DNA from: UBA5158 sp040389045
Lineage (GTDB): Bacteria; Pseudomonadota; Gammaproteobacteria; DSM-16500
Reading direction: 5' to 3'
DNA: 64,000 bases
Assembly (NCBI GenBank): GCA_040389045.1
Contig: JAZKAT010000024.1
Span: forward strand, 1-64,000
Part shown: positions 35,253 to 44,893 of the stretch, in pieces
Numbering within the stretch: position 1 is the stretch's first letter
Layout of the letters: each line of letters opens with the position of its first letter
Notes under the pieces: model-generated
Told to the model about the DNA's origin: nothing
Database searches by the model: none
The model's input: the letters and a program-made list of their open reading frames with translations, nothing else
Position numbers and translations under genes: made by a program

Positions 35253-35888
35253 ATGGCTGAACCCGGCAATCTTTACGTTATCTCGGCGCCCTCCGGCACC
35301 GGTAAAACTACGCTTGTCAAAGCTTTGGTCGAAGCTATATCTGGTTTGAATGTTTCCATTTCCTACACCACCCGCAAAAAAAGAGCGACCGAAGTCCACG
35401 GCGTTAATTATTATTTTATTGAGCAAGCCGAATTTGACAAATTGGTTGAGCATAATGATTTCCTGGAACACGCCACGGTATTTGGTAATTCCTATGGCAC
35501 TTCAAGGCGCTGGGTTGAAGAAACATTAAAACACGGCGACGATGTCATCCTTGAAATTGACTGGCAGGGTGGGCAGCAAATTCATCAATTGTTTCCCAAT
35601 AGCATTAGTATTTTTATTTTGCCGCCGTCGGTTAACGACCTCTATGATAGATTAATGAAACGCAACCAGGACAACCCGGAAATTATTCGGCAACGCCTGG
35701 CCGATGTGCGCGAATCCACCCGGCATATAAATGAATACGGATATATTGTCATTAATGACGATTTTTCCGAAGCATTACATGACCTTAAAAACATAGTGCA
35801 CGCTGGCCGTTTGTCGCTTAAACGCCAAATCGTTAAATTCTCCCATCTTTTAACTGAACTCGTGAATGCCAAAGTGGACCAGCTTTAA
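35253..35888 (+). CDS. gmk: Guanylate kinase
   Basis: A 211-residue enzyme that converts GMP to GDP. P-loop SAPSGTGKTTL (about 10-20), GMP-binding segment VSISYTTRKKR and EHATVFGNSYGTS, and the lid RQRLADVRE are intact. It heads the gmk-rpoZ-spoT order known from E. coli, with a long inverted repeat between gmk and rpoZ here. Confidence 0.96.
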   Translation: MAEPGNLYVISAPSGTGKTTLVKALVEAISGLNVSISYTTRKKRATEVHGVNYYFIEQAEFDKLVEHNDFLEHATVFGNSYGTSRRWVEETLKHGDDVILEIDWQGGQQIHQLFPNSISIFILPPSVNDLYDRLMKRNQDNPEIIRQRLADVRESTRHINEYGYIVINDDFSEALHDLKNIVHAGRLSLKRQIVKFSHLLTELVNAKVDQL

Positions 35889-35892
35889 CATC

Positions 35893-36035
35893 CGGGTCTG
35901 TTGAATTTCGCTAGGCTGAGTCGGGAAACGTCGATTTTCGAGTACCGCAGCGGAGTTTACATAAAAGTAAATGAGCAGCGGAACGCAGAAAATCGGCGTT
36001 TCTCGGCCAGCATAGTAGAAATGTCAACAGACCCG
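35893..36035. repeat. 143-bp imperfect inverted repeat between gmk and rpoZ
   Basis: CGGGTCTGTTGA at the left end is the exact complement of TCAACAGACCCG at the right end. Inside, the arms continue with scattered mismatches (ATTTCG/AGAAAT, GGGAAACGTCGATTTTC against GAAAATCGGCGTTTC, CCGCAGCGG near the centre). A single RNA would fold into a long hairpin. It looks like a MITE-like or other structured mobile repeat and could attenuate transcription into rpoZ. Confidence 0.75.
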
Positions 36036-36062
36036 CTGGTAAGATTTAGCAATACACAGTAG

Positions 36063-36272
36063 AATGCTACGTTTTAGCCCAGTTCTGAGGAATAGTTTTC
36101 ATGGCACGAGTTACCGTNNNNNNNNNNNNNNNNNNNNNNNNNNNNNNNNNNNNNNNNNNNNNNNNNNNNNNNNNNNNNNNNNNNNNNNNNNNNNNNNNNN
36201 NNNNNNNNNNNNNNNNNAATGCTACGTTTTAGCCCAGTTCTGAGGAATAGTTTTCATGGCACGAGTTACCGT
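36063..36272. other. 100-N scaffold gap flanked by an identical 55-bp sequence
   Basis: 36063-36117 and 36218-36272 are identical and contain the ribosome site and first codons of rpoZ; 36118-36217 is N. A repeat exactly abutting both sides of a gap is what unmerged overlapping contigs produce. The true genome probably has one copy and no gap, so the first copy should not be annotated as a second rpoZ start. Confidence 0.85.
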
Positions 36273-36648
36273 CGAAGATTGCTTGGCAAATGTTAAAAAC
36301 CGTTTTGAATTAGTGATGCTGGCCTCCAAAAGAGCGCGTCAATTAATGCGCGGCAGCGCGGAACCCAAAGTCGCCTGGGAAAATGATAAAGCCACCGTCG
36401 TCGCCTTACGCGAAATTGCCATGGGTTATACGGATTTCAGCGATGCCCATAATGCTGAAGTAATCCCGTTTTCGGCCCAGACTGAAACCACTGTCACAAT
36501 TGATTTAAGTGATATGGCAGTGACCGAGGAAACCGTTGAAATCACCCTTCAACCCACTGAAAACACAGAAACTTCAACCCCTGAAGATCAAACAGATCAA
36601 GCAGATCAAGAACCATCAACTACTGAAAGCGACCCTGAAGCCGAATAA
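36256..36648 (+). CDS. rpoZ: RNA polymerase omega subunit with an acidic extension
   Basis: A 130-residue omega. The core (1-70) has MARVTVEDCLANVKNRFELV and ASKRARQL, which bind beta-prime. The C-terminal 55 residues are Thr/Glu/Asp-rich and low-complexity, longer than the roughly 91-residue E. coli protein. It lies between gmk and spoT as usual. Its upstream region touches the scaffold gap. Confidence 0.92.
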   Translation: MARVTVEDCLANVKNRFELVMLASKRARQLMRGSAEPKVAWENDKATVVALREIAMGYTDFSDAHNAEVIPFSAQTETTVTIDLSDMAVTEETVEITLQPTENTETSTPEDQTDQADQEPSTTESDPEAE

Positions 36649-36754
36649 ATCTGTTAATTATCCATTATAATTAATAGTATCCCGGCACTCTGGCCTTTTT
36701 CCCGCGAAAAAGGCCATAATCAGTCTATACCGGAGGCAGATTAGGAGATACTGC

Positions 36755-38929
36755 GTGGCTGAGTTCGAGTCACTACGCCAAGAATTAAAAGAATATTTAA
36801 ATGACACCGAAATCGGTGCCATTGAGCAAGCCTATTTGCTCGCAAAAGAAGCCCATGAGGGTCAAAAACGCCATACTGGCGAACCTTATATTACCCATCC
36901 CATCGCTGTCGCTACTATTCTCGCCAAAATGCGCATGGACCCGCCCACCATCATGGCGGCCATTTTGCATGATGTTATCGAAGATACTTACGTTGAAAAA
37001 CAAGATCTCATTAATCGCTTCGGCAAAGAAGTAGCGGATTTGGTGGACGGCGTCACCAAACTGACCCAGATTACTTTTGAAAGCCACGCCCAGGCCCAGG
37101 CGGAGAATTTTCGTAAAATGGTCATGGCCATGGCGCGTGACATACGCGTCATCCTCGTCAAGCTTGCTGATCGCTTACATAATATGCGTACTATCGGTTG
37201 CCTGCCGCCAAAAAAACGCCGCCGCATCGCGCTGGAAACTCTGGAAATTTTTGCTCCCATTGCTAACCGTCTAGGTATGCACGCGTTCTGCGTGGAATTT
37301 GAAGATTTAGGTTTCGCGGCACTCTACCCTATGCGTTACCGCATTTTGAAAGAAGCGGTACGTAAAGCACGCGGCAGCCGCAAAGAAATCATGGAATTAA
37401 TAGATACTGAAATGCGCGGCAGTTTGAAAAAAGCCAACACGCCCAATTGGAAAATCAGTGGCCGCGAAAAACATTTATATAGTATCTACAAAAAAATGCA
37501 TGACAAGCACTTGTCCTTCTCAGAAATCATGGATGTTTATGGTTTTCGCGTCATCGTTGATAAAATTGATACCTGTTATCGCGCCCTGGGCGTACTCCAT
37601 AATCTTTACAAACCCTTGACGCAAAAATTTAAAGATTATATCGCCATCCCTAAAGTTAACGGTTATCAATCTTTGCATACGGTGTTATTCGGCCCCTACG
37701 GTGTACCTATTGAAGTACAAATCCGCACGGAAGAATTGCATAAAATGGCTGAAAATGGCATTGCCGCGCACTGGCTTTATAAAACGGAAAAATCTTTATT
37801 TGATGATGCGCAACTGCGCGCGAAAGAATGGCTGAAAGGCGTTCTTGAAATGCATAAAAGTTCTAAAAACTCACTCGAATTTATTGAAAATGTTAAAATT
37901 GATTTATTCCCCGACGAAGTCTACGTCTTCACCCCCAAAGGCAATATTCTTGAATTACCCTCTGGCGCTACCGCGGTCGATTTTGCTTATGCCATCCACT
38001 CTGACATAGGCAACACTTGTGTCGCGGTTAAATTAGACCGCCGCTTATCACCGTTAAGCACGCCATTGACCAGTGGTCAGCAAATTGAAATTATCACGGC
38101 AAATGGTGCGCGTCCTAATCCAGCGTGGCTGAATTTTGTGGTGACCGGTAAAGCGCGCAGTAACATCAAACACTTTTTGAAAAAACAACAACGCGAAGAA
38201 TCTATCGAACTGGGCCGACGTCTGGTCGAAAAATCTTTGAAAACCATGGGCATCAATTTAAATCAGGCTACCATTGAACATTTGGATTCTATCATCCAAA
38301 CTTCCGGACTGGATTCTATTAATAATTTGTTTGAAGAAGTGGGCCTGGGTAATCGAACCGCGGTGCTGGTCGCCAAACAGTTAGTAAAATTAAGCAATAC
38401 ACCTTTAGACAATAAATTCACTGAAAACACACCGGCACAGCCGCTTGCCATTAAGGGTACAGAAGGCATAGTGGTGACTTACGCCAAGTGTTGCCGTCCC
38501 ATCCCCGGCGATCCTATCGGTGGTTATGTTGAAAAAGGCCATGGCCTGGTAGTCCACCTTGAACAATGTCCTAACCTCGCAGCCTATCGTGATAATCCTG
38601 ATAAATACGTTTCATTACGCTGGGAAGAAAATGTCACTGGCGATTTCCCCGTAGACCTGCGCGTGGAAATATTAAATCAACGCGGCAGCCTGGCACGTCT
38701 GGCACTGGCGATTTCCGATGCTGAATCTAATATTGAAAACATTAACGCAGAAGAATTTGACGGCCGTTATTTTTCCGTCAGCTTGACCGTTACCGTGCGC
38801 GACCGTATTCATCTGGCACGTGTGCTACGAAAAATCCGCGCCGCCAAAAACATTATCCGGGTCATTCGCAACAAACCCCGGCATAAGAAGAAAGTTAAAA
38901 AAGTTAAAACATCAGTAGTACCGCGGTAG
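36755..38929 (+). CDS. spoT: SpoT/RelA-type bifunctional ppGpp synthetase/hydrolase
   Basis: A 724-residue Rel/Spo protein. The HD hydrolase domain is active by motif (H48 in THPIAV, H72-D73 in LHDVIEDT), the synthetase domain has DVYGFRVIV, GYQSLHT and EVQIRT, then TGS (DEVYVFTPKG) and a C-terminal ACT domain. It sets ppGpp levels that switch intracellular bacteria between growth and transmission. Start is the GTG at 36755, 7 bases after TTAGGAGAT. It follows rpoZ by about 100 bp. Confidence 0.94.
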   Translation: MAEFESLRQELKEYLNDTEIGAIEQAYLLAKEAHEGQKRHTGEPYITHPIAVATILAKMRMDPPTIMAAILHDVIEDTYVEKQDLINRFGKEVADLVDGVTKLTQITFESHAQAQAENFRKMVMAMARDIRVILVKLADRLHNMRTIGCLPPKKRRRIALETLEIFAPIANRLGMHAFCVEFEDLGFAALYPMRYRILKEAVRKARGSRKEIMELIDTEMRGSLKKANTPNWKISGREKHLYSIYKKMHDKHLSFSEIMDVYGFRVIVDKIDTCYRALGVLHNLYKPLTQKFKDYIAIPKVNGYQSLHTVLFGPYGVPIEVQIRTEELHKMAENGIAAHWLYKTEKSLFDDAQLRAKEWLKGVLEMHKSSKNSLEFIENVKIDLFPDEVYVFTPKGNILELPSGATAVDFAYAIHSDIGNTCVAVKLDRRLSPLSTPLTSGQQIEIITANGARPNPAWLNFVVTGKARSNIKHFLKKQQREESIELGRRLVEKSLKTMGINLNQATIEHLDSIIQTSGLDSINNLFEEVGLGNRTAVLVAKQLVKLSNTPLDNKFTENTPAQPLAIKGTEGIVVTYAKCCRPIPGDPIGGYVEKGHGLVVHLEQCPNLAAYRDNPDKYVSLRWEENVTGDFPVDLRVEILNQRGSLARLALAISDAESNIENINAEEFDGRYFSVSLTVTVRDRIHLARVLRKIRAAKNIIRVIRNKPRHKKKVKKVKTSVVPR

Positions 38930-38930
38930 C

Positions 38931-39075
38931 TGTCATCCCGCACAACGGGAATCTAAACCGCGTATAGTAAAAGAGTATAATTGTCATTCCCACGCAGGGA
39001 ATCCGAACCACAGCTATCATTCCCGTCAGGGAATCCGAACCACGGCTGTCATTCCCGCGCAGGCGGGAATCCATT
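38931..39075. repeat. Cluster of family C palindromic repeats
   Basis: Four successive copies of a TCATTCCCGC...GGGAATC unit lie between spoT and the dipZ-like gene: TCATCCCGCACAACGGGAATC, TCATTCCCACGCAGGGAATCC, TCATTCCCGTCAGGGAATCC and TCATTCCCGCGCAGGCGGGAAT. Flanks such as CCGAACCAC are also shared. The cluster follows spoT and could act as its terminator. Confidence 0.8.
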
Positions 39076-39114
39076 ATGAGCATATCCACTGCTTGATAAT
39101 ATTAAGGTTAATCC

Positions 39115-40770
39115 ATGCAAACAGACTTAGTAAACATAGGCTTAGGATTCCTCGAAGGTTTCGCCCTAATCATTTCCCCCTGCATTTTACCTATTTTACC
39201 CATCGTCCTGGCTGGCTCATTCACCGGCAGCAAAAAACGTCCGCTGGGAATCATCGCCGGGTTTGTCATTTTCTTCGCGGTATTCACCTTCTTTTCCCGC
39301 AAACTGGTTTTGTATTCTGGCATTGATTTAAATATAGTCCGTCATGTTGCTTACGCGATCTTATTGCTGTTAGGCATAGTCATGCTTTCAACTTATTTAA
39401 CCGATAAATTCGGCAGCCTGACCCGCCGGCTCGCCAATACCGGATCCACCCTGTCCGCCGCAAACAATGCGCAAGGTGGCTTTGGCAGCGGTGTCATTTT
39501 CGGCGCCCTGATTGCAATCATTTGGACGCCTTGCGCCGGACCTATTCTGGCTGCCATTATTGTGCAAACCGTTATTCAGCAAACCAGTCTCGCGAGTTTT
39601 TTAACCGTGGTCGCATTTGGTATTGGTGCGGCGACACCCATGTTAATCATTGCTTTATTCGGCAGAGGTATTATGAATAAATTTGGCATGTTCAAATCAC
39701 ACATGACTTTTTTCCGCAAATTGCTGGGGGCGATTATTATCGCCAGCGTTGGCTATATGGTGGTTCTTGAAGGTGGTATTAGCCTGGCTGGCGCAACCAG
39801 CAGTAATGATAACGCAGCGGTCAGTTTATTAAATCCCATCGCCAAACCCTACCCCGCGCCGGCAATCGAAGGCATTACTGCCTGGATTAATTCACCGCCG
39901 CTCACTATCAGCGAGTTAAAAGGCAAAGTCGTGTTAATCGATTTCTGGACTTATTCTTGCATTAATTGCGTGCGTACACTGCCTTATGTGAAAGACTGGT
40001 ATGCGAAATACCACGATCAGGGATTGGTAATCATCGGTGTGCATACGCCAGAATTTGAATTTGAAAAAGATTTAACGAATGTGGAAAAAGCGGTAATTCG
40101 CGATGAAATTAAATACCCGGTAGCACTGGATAATAAATTTGTCACTTGGCAAAATTATCATAACGCCTATTGGCCAGCGCATTATCTCATTAATAAAAAT
40201 GGTGAAGTAGTTTATACGCATTTTGGTGAAGGCGATTATGATGTGACTGAAAACAATATTCGTTTCTTGCTGGGTGTGAATACACCTGTTACCGATACCA
40301 CAATCCCTGATGAAACCGCCAATAATAATCAAACCCCTGAAACTTATTTAGGTTACGCGCGCGGGCAACGTTTCGAAAGTCAGGAAACGGCCACTAAAGA
40401 TAAATCCGCCAAGTATAGTTATCCCGTTAATGCATTATCCGATGCCTGGGCGTTAAAAGGCAGCTGGATAATTATGCGCGATAGAATTATTTCAGACGGC
40501 GCTGATTCCGCGATTAAAATGAATTTAAATTCACGAAAAGTTTATCTAGTCATGGGCAACAGTACAGGCAAAACTATCAATGTGAAGCTGGTATGGAACG
40601 GCGCCCCTGTCAACGTTGGCAAAGGTAAAGACGTAGTAGACAGCCAAATCAAAGTCGACAATCACGCCCTCTATGAAGCCCTGGTCCTGGACCAACCCCA
40701 AGTCGGCACTCTAGAACTCCTCCCCTCTGCCCCCGGGTTGGAAATTTATACATTTACCTTCGGTGAGTAG
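39115..40770 (+). CDS. DipZ-like protein (CcdA membrane domain plus thioredoxin domain)
   Basis: A 551-residue thiol-redox protein. Residues 1-240 are a CcdA/DsbD-type membrane domain with an early cysteine in SPCILPILP and a second in WTPCAGPIL. Residues 255-400 are a periplasmic TlpA-like thioredoxin with the site C281-I-N-C284 in WTYSCINCVRTLP. The C-terminal 140 residues form a beta-rich domain like that of DipZ. It would carry reducing power across the inner membrane to periplasmic proteins. Confidence 0.88.
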   Translation: MQTDLVNIGLGFLEGFALIISPCILPILPIVLAGSFTGSKKRPLGIIAGFVIFFAVFTFFSRKLVLYSGIDLNIVRHVAYAILLLLGIVMLSTYLTDKFGSLTRRLANTGSTLSAANNAQGGFGSGVIFGALIAIIWTPCAGPILAAIIVQTVIQQTSLASFLTVVAFGIGAATPMLIIALFGRGIMNKFGMFKSHMTFFRKLLGAIIIASVGYMVVLEGGISLAGATSSNDNAAVSLLNPIAKPYPAPAIEGITAWINSPPLTISELKGKVVLIDFWTYSCINCVRTLPYVKDWYAKYHDQGLVIIGVHTPEFEFEKDLTNVEKAVIRDEIKYPVALDNKFVTWQNYHNAYWPAHYLINKNGEVVYTHFGEGDYDVTENNIRFLLGVNTPVTDTTIPDETANNNQTPETYLGYARGQRFESQETATKDKSAKYSYPVNALSDAWALKGSWIIMRDRIISDGADSAIKMNLNSRKVYLVMGNSTGKTINVKLVWNGAPVNVGKGKDVVDSQIKVDNHALYEALVLDQPQVGTLELLPSAPGLEIYTFTFGE

Positions 40771-40789
40771 GTTGGGCTGAACGCAGTGA

Positions 40790-40828
40790 AGCCCAACAGT
40801 TTTTATGTTACAAAAAAACTGTTGGGCT
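40790..40828 (+). terminator. Terminator after the dipZ-like gene
   Basis: AGCCCAACAGTTTTT (40790-40804) pairs perfectly with 40814-40828 across a 9-nt loop, with TTTT right after. It begins 20 bp after the stop and is built from the second half of the family A repeat. Confidence 0.7.
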
Positions 40829-40923
40829 TTTGTAAGCCGTCACCTGAGAGCTCTTCACCTCTCCCCTTGTGGTAGAGGTCGGCGCCGCAGGCGACGGATG
40901 AGGGGTAATAAAAATATTTCCTT

Positions 40924-42102
40924 CTACAAACAAATCTCACTATGCACCGGCGACCGATAAACAACTTCCCCGCCACAAACCGTCAACACCACATTCAACT
41001 CTTCATCCAACACCACAATATCCGCATCTTTCCCCACCGCAATGCTGCCTTTCTTATCAAACAAACCTAATACTTTCGCCGGGTTCTCCGCCACCATCTT
41101 TAACGCATCCCGCAATTCACAACCCGTAAACTCCAACATATTTTGCAATGCCGATGACATCGTCAACACACTACCTGCCAGCGTCCCATCCGCCAACCGC
41201 GCCTCACCTTTGCTTACCGTCACGTCCTGCCCACCCAATTCATAACACCCATCCGCCAGACATTTCGCACGCATGGCATCAGTCACCAAAACAATATTCT
41301 CAATCCCTTTGGTTTTTAACACCAGTTCCACAATCGCCGGATGCAAATGCACCCCATCTAAAATTAATTCCACCATCACATTCGCCGCTAACAATGCCGC
41401 GGTCACCGTGCCAGGTTCACGCTGATGGATACCGCGCATGGCATTAAAAAGATGCGTGGCGTGAGTGCAACCAGCATTAATTGCCGTCATGGTTTCCGCA
41501 TAAGTCGCATTGGTGTGACCAATAGACGCAACGATATGTTGCGAACACAAATAGTCGATTAAGTCATGACTGTCAGGTAACTCAGGCGCCAGCGTGACTA
41601 ATTTCACATTGTCGCCTGATAACAACTGCCACTTCTTCATCAGCTCAACATTAGGCGCCAGAATTTTATCCCCAGGTTGCGCACCCATTTTTGCGGCGGC
41701 GATAAACGGTCCTTCCAAATGTATCCCTAAAATTGCCGCGCCCTGCGCTTTAAGCTGCATCTGCATAAAATCACGTACCGTTACTACCGCTTGCTCAATC
41801 GCCGTTGGCGCCGCAGTCATCGTTGTCGCTAAAAAAGCCGTAGTGCCTTCCGCCGCCAAAGTAGTACTGATGGCTGAAAGCGCCGTCATCGTACCATCCA
41901 TCACATCATGCCCACGCGCACCATGCACATGCAAATCAATAAAACCCGGCACGATATGAAAAGTTTCTGGAAAATGTAACACCGGCGTATTTTTATTTTT
42001 GGCGACCGTGGTCAGCGCGCTAATCACACCCTCTTCGAGCAACAGTCCGGTATTTTTCTTCAGCCCATCTTGCAGATATATTTGCGCACCGGTTAATAAC
42101 AC
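40924..42102 (-). CDS. nagA: NagA, N-acetylglucosamine-6-phosphate deacetylase
   Basis: A 392-residue amidohydrolase. It has the metal motif GFIDLHVHGARGHD (about 56-69), an E in HLEGPFI, H in SIGHTNA and THLFNAM, and the catalytic D in VTDAMRAK. It deacetylates GlcNAc-6-P. It is the last gene of a three-gene amino-sugar operon with nagB-II and a GlcNAc kinase. Confidence 0.93.
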   Translation of the reverse strand: MLLTGAQIYLQDGLKKNTGLLLEEGVISALTTVAKNKNTPVLHFPETFHIVPGFIDLHVHGARGHDVMDGTMTALSAISTTLAAEGTTAFLATTMTAAPTAIEQAVVTVRDFMQMQLKAQGAAILGIHLEGPFIAAAKMGAQPGDKILAPNVELMKKWQLLSGDNVKLVTLAPELPDSHDLIDYLCSQHIVASIGHTNATYAETMTAINAGCTHATHLFNAMRGIHQREPGTVTAALLAANVMVELILDGVHLHPAIVELVLKTKGIENIVLVTDAMRAKCLADGCYELGGQDVTVSKGEARLADGTLAGSVLTMSSALQNMLEFTGCELRDALKMVAENPAKVLGLFDKKGSIAVGKDADIVVLDEELNVVLTVCGGEVVYRSPVHSEICL

Positions 42103-42113
42103 GAGATGTCCCC

Positions 42114-43166
42114 CTATCTGGTTTTCGTGACTTTCGTTAAATTGACTGGCGCATCCGGATTTAAACCACGCGCGATGGCCAGTTGCGCCACCATGCGGTA
42201 AAAAGCTTGAATCACCAGCAAGGGATCACAAATCGGATGTAAACTGGCTGGCATTGGCAATACCACGGTGGCCGCTTCCTGCAATAAACTATTATTCCGG
42301 CCATGGGCAGGCACCGCTAAAAACACATTGTCACTTAATTGTTTCAAGCGTTTGCCTAAATCCAGAATGCCTGGCAGCGCCACATCTTGCTGCCCAAATA
42401 ACATTAACGGAAAATCTTTCTGTACTAATGCGAATGGCCCATGCAAAACTTCAGCGCTGCTAAACGCTTCAGCATGGATACGCGTAGTTTCTTTAAATTT
42501 TAACGCCGCTTCTTGCGCGATCGGCAAACCATAACCACGCGCCACGACAAAAGTGCTTTGCTGCTTTTGATAAGCTGTCACCGCTGACGTCCAATCCATA
42601 CGCGCCGCTTTTTCCAATTGTTTAGGTAACTCCGCCAGCGCCGTCATCAACGCTTGCTGCTGCGTCATTAATGCGATGAATTGCACTAAAGCTCCCAGCA
42701 TCGCCAAATAACTTTTGGTCGCAGCCACCGCGATTTCCGGCGTTGCATACAATGGGATGACATACTCGGCCGCGTGCGCCAACGGTGAACCAGTCTCATT
42801 AACCAAAGCCACGGTCACTGCTCCCGCAGTGCGGGCTGCTTGCAGCATTTCAGCAATATCAGGACTCTGACCGGATTGCGACAAGGCCACCACCAGACTA
42901 TTTTTCAATTGCAGTTTTGCACCATACAAGGTTTCAACTGAGGGAGCGGCGGAAGCCGTCGCCAAACCCAATTGCGTTTCAAATAAATATTTCGCAAAGG
43001 TCGCCGCATGATCAGAACTGCCGCGCGCCACCGTCATGGCAAACAATGGCGGATAACATTGCAAACGGTTGCAGATATCCTGCAGCACATAAAAATTTTC
43101 CGCGAATTGCTTGGTTAACACCGCCGGTGCGCTCAACGCTTCTTGTTCCATCTGGGATAATGCCAT
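42114..43166 (-). CDS. SIS-domain glucosamine-6-phosphate deaminase (NagB-II type)
   Basis: A 350-residue protein of two SIS domains, as in the isomerase half of GlmS. It has ARGSSDHAATFAKYLFE, ALSQSGQSPDI, the Ser-rich loop, and the C-terminal VNLTKVTKT with the lysine of this family. No glutaminase domain is present, so it deaminates rather than makes glucosamine-6-P. It lies between nagA (11 bp) and the GlcNAc kinase gene (10 bp). Confidence 0.88.
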   Translation of the reverse strand: MALSQMEQEALSAPAVLTKQFAENFYVLQDICNRLQCYPPLFAMTVARGSSDHAATFAKYLFETQLGLATASAAPSVETLYGAKLQLKNSLVVALSQSGQSPDIAEMLQAARTAGAVTVALVNETGSPLAHAAEYVIPLYATPEIAVAATKSYLAMLGALVQFIALMTQQQALMTALAELPKQLEKAARMDWTSAVTAYQKQQSTFVVARGYGLPIAQEAALKFKETTRIHAEAFSSAEVLHGPFALVQKDFPLMLFGQQDVALPGILDLGKRLKQLSDNVFLAVPAHGRNNSLLQEAATVVLPMPASLHPICDPLLVIQAFYRMVAQLAIARGLNPDAPVNLTKVTKTR

Positions 43167-43176
43167 GAAAAAAACC

Positions 43177-44076
43177 TTAAATTTGTTTTTCGGTGAGCAA
43201 CTCTCTGGCCATTAAAATCGCCCCACTATTCGCATCGCCCTGCCGCGGCGTTAACCGTGTCTGTAAATCGGGCGCTAACCATGGCTCAATAAACGGTGCA
43301 ATGCCGCCAAATAAACAACAAGGCAATGGCTGCGAATTTTCAGGATGAAGTTTTTCTAAAGCCGCAGCAACACTGTCCACCGCTTGCGCCGCCTGGCGCA
43401 TTAATTTATGCGCCATCACATCTTGCTGCAAACTATGATTAATCACCAATGGCGCCAGCCGCGCAAATTCATTTGACGTCGCAGTGTTGGCCCAAGTGGC
43501 AAAATCATTTAAATCATTTTTGAAATAAGCAAAAACTTCTTCCAGCAATGGTGAAGCAATACCGCGACCATCTAACCACTGAAATGTTAAACGGGTAACT
43601 TCCAAACCCAGCCAGGCGCCACCGCCTTCATCATCATGCGGAAAACCCCAGCCGCCCACGGAATTAGTTTTAGCGCCATGAACTTGATAACCCACCACGC
43701 CAGTACCCACAATAATAATTGCTCCATCACCACCGGAATGCGCACCTACACAAGCCACATGCGCATCACTCGTTAAATACAGGGAAGCAAAGGGATGAGG
43801 TACCGCTAAAAAAGCATGGCGCGCTTGCTGCACTTCACATCCGGCTAAACCCAGCGCCAAATGGAAACGATAATTTTTATCATGCAATGAGATATTTTGC
43901 GCTATCAATATGGTTTCAATACTTTCGTAAATAGAGCGCCAGCTTGTTTCCACTGATAACCTGATATTCGCCAGACCTCCTACCGCCTGACCGATTAAAT
44001 TACCCGTTTCATCTTCGATGCGCGCTTTGCATTTGGTAGCGCCACCATCCACACCAATATAAATATTTTCTGGCAT
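43177..44076 (-). CDS. nagK: N-acetylglucosamine kinase (BadF/BadG family)
   Basis: A 299-residue ASKHA kinase. The phosphate-1 motif YIGVDGGATKCKARI starts the protein, with AIIIVGTGVVGYQV as phosphate 2 and DDEGGGAWLGLEV as a family signature. It phosphorylates GlcNAc for NagA. The operon nagK-nagB-II-nagA probably recycles cell-wall or host amino sugars. No transporter or phosphotransferase gene is adjacent. Confidence 0.85.
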   Translation of the reverse strand: MPENIYIGVDGGATKCKARIEDETGNLIGQAVGGLANIRLSVETSWRSIYESIETILIAQNISLHDKNYRFHLALGLAGCEVQQARHAFLAVPHPFASLYLTSDAHVACVGAHSGGDGAIIIVGTGVVGYQVHGAKTNSVGGWGFPHDDEGGGAWLGLEVTRLTFQWLDGRGIASPLLEEVFAYFKNDLNDFATWANTATSNEFARLAPLVINHSLQQDVMAHKLMRQAAQAVDSVAAALEKLHPENSQPLPCCLFGGIAPFIEPWLAPDLQTRLTPRQGDANSGAILMARELLTEKQI

Positions 44077-44100
44077 AAGCTCTCCCGCTTAAAAGAAAAG

Positions 44101-44892
44101 TTAGCGCCGTCGCAAACGTGCCAGTGGAATAGTCACAACGCCCGACGCATCAGCAACTTGATCCACCATGACGTCAGGTCCAAACGCATGTCCATAGACA
44201 ATTTCAAACACGGCCGAATAAACACCTTCCGGCGTTTTACCCGCAAGCGGATTTTGCAGGGTAAAATCATCGGTTATCAGTATTCCGCTATGATAAAGTT
44301 CCCGGCATAAATCCGCGCTATTGCTATAGGTCAAGGTGTAATAATCCACATCCATTACCGGATCACAAAAACGACTTTTGGTAAGCACATCTCCCACTAC
44401 ATGCATGTCCAGAAAATTAGGCATCATCAAATTACCTAATTCTTCTCGCCAGATACGCAAAGTATCAGGCCCATAACTGGTAAATACCAATAAACCATCG
44501 GTACGTAAAATGCGTCGCCATTCGCGCATTAATTTTTCCAGGTCATCGCACCAGGGCAGCAACAAATTCGCAAAAATCAAATCCACGGATTGGTCGGCAA
44601 ATGGCAGCGCATAAACATCCGCGCAAATACAAGTTGCTTGCTGTCGCGCTGCTTGCAACATAGAATAAGTATTATCTAATGCAATCACTTGCGCATCGGG
44701 ATAACGCTGCTGCAAGGCTCCCGCAAAATATCCTGTCCCACATCCTACATCCAGCACCACCTGCGGTTTTAACGTCACAAAATCCAGGCGCGTCAACATT
44801 TCCTGACCAATCGTATTCGCCAATACCGCGGCATTCGCATAATCCGCGGGGGCAATATTCTTAAAAATTTCTTTTACTGTAAGAGACATCAT
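44101..44892 (-). CDS. bioC: BioC, malonyl-ACP O-methyltransferase
   Basis: A 263-residue class I SAM methyltransferase. Motif I is VVLDVGCGTGYFAGAL (about 45-60), motif II region VIALDNT, and the C-terminus ends with the RLRRR pattern usual in BioC. It methylates malonyl-ACP to start pimelate synthesis for biotin. It is head to head with comF, the two starts being 1 bp apart, so the promoters must lie inside the coding regions. Either of two Met codons may be used. Confidence 0.88.
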   Translation of the reverse strand: MMSLTVKEIFKNIAPADYANAAVLANTIGQEMLTRLDFVTLKPQVVLDVGCGTGYFAGALQQRYPDAQVIALDNTYSMLQAARQQATCICADVYALPFADQSVDLIFANLLLPWCDDLEKLMREWRRILRTDGLLVFTSYGPDTLRIWREELGNLMMPNFLDMHVVGDVLTKSRFCDPVMDVDYYTLTYSNSADLCRELYHSGILITDDFTLQNPLAGKTPEGVYSAVFEIVYGHAFGPDVMVDQVADASGVVTIPLARLRRR

Positions 44893-44893
44893 T

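Noticed and set aside
36107..36117. A second rpoZ start or a truncated rpoZ copy before the gap
   Set aside because: It is part of the 55-bp duplicate at a scaffold gap and is best explained by assembly.
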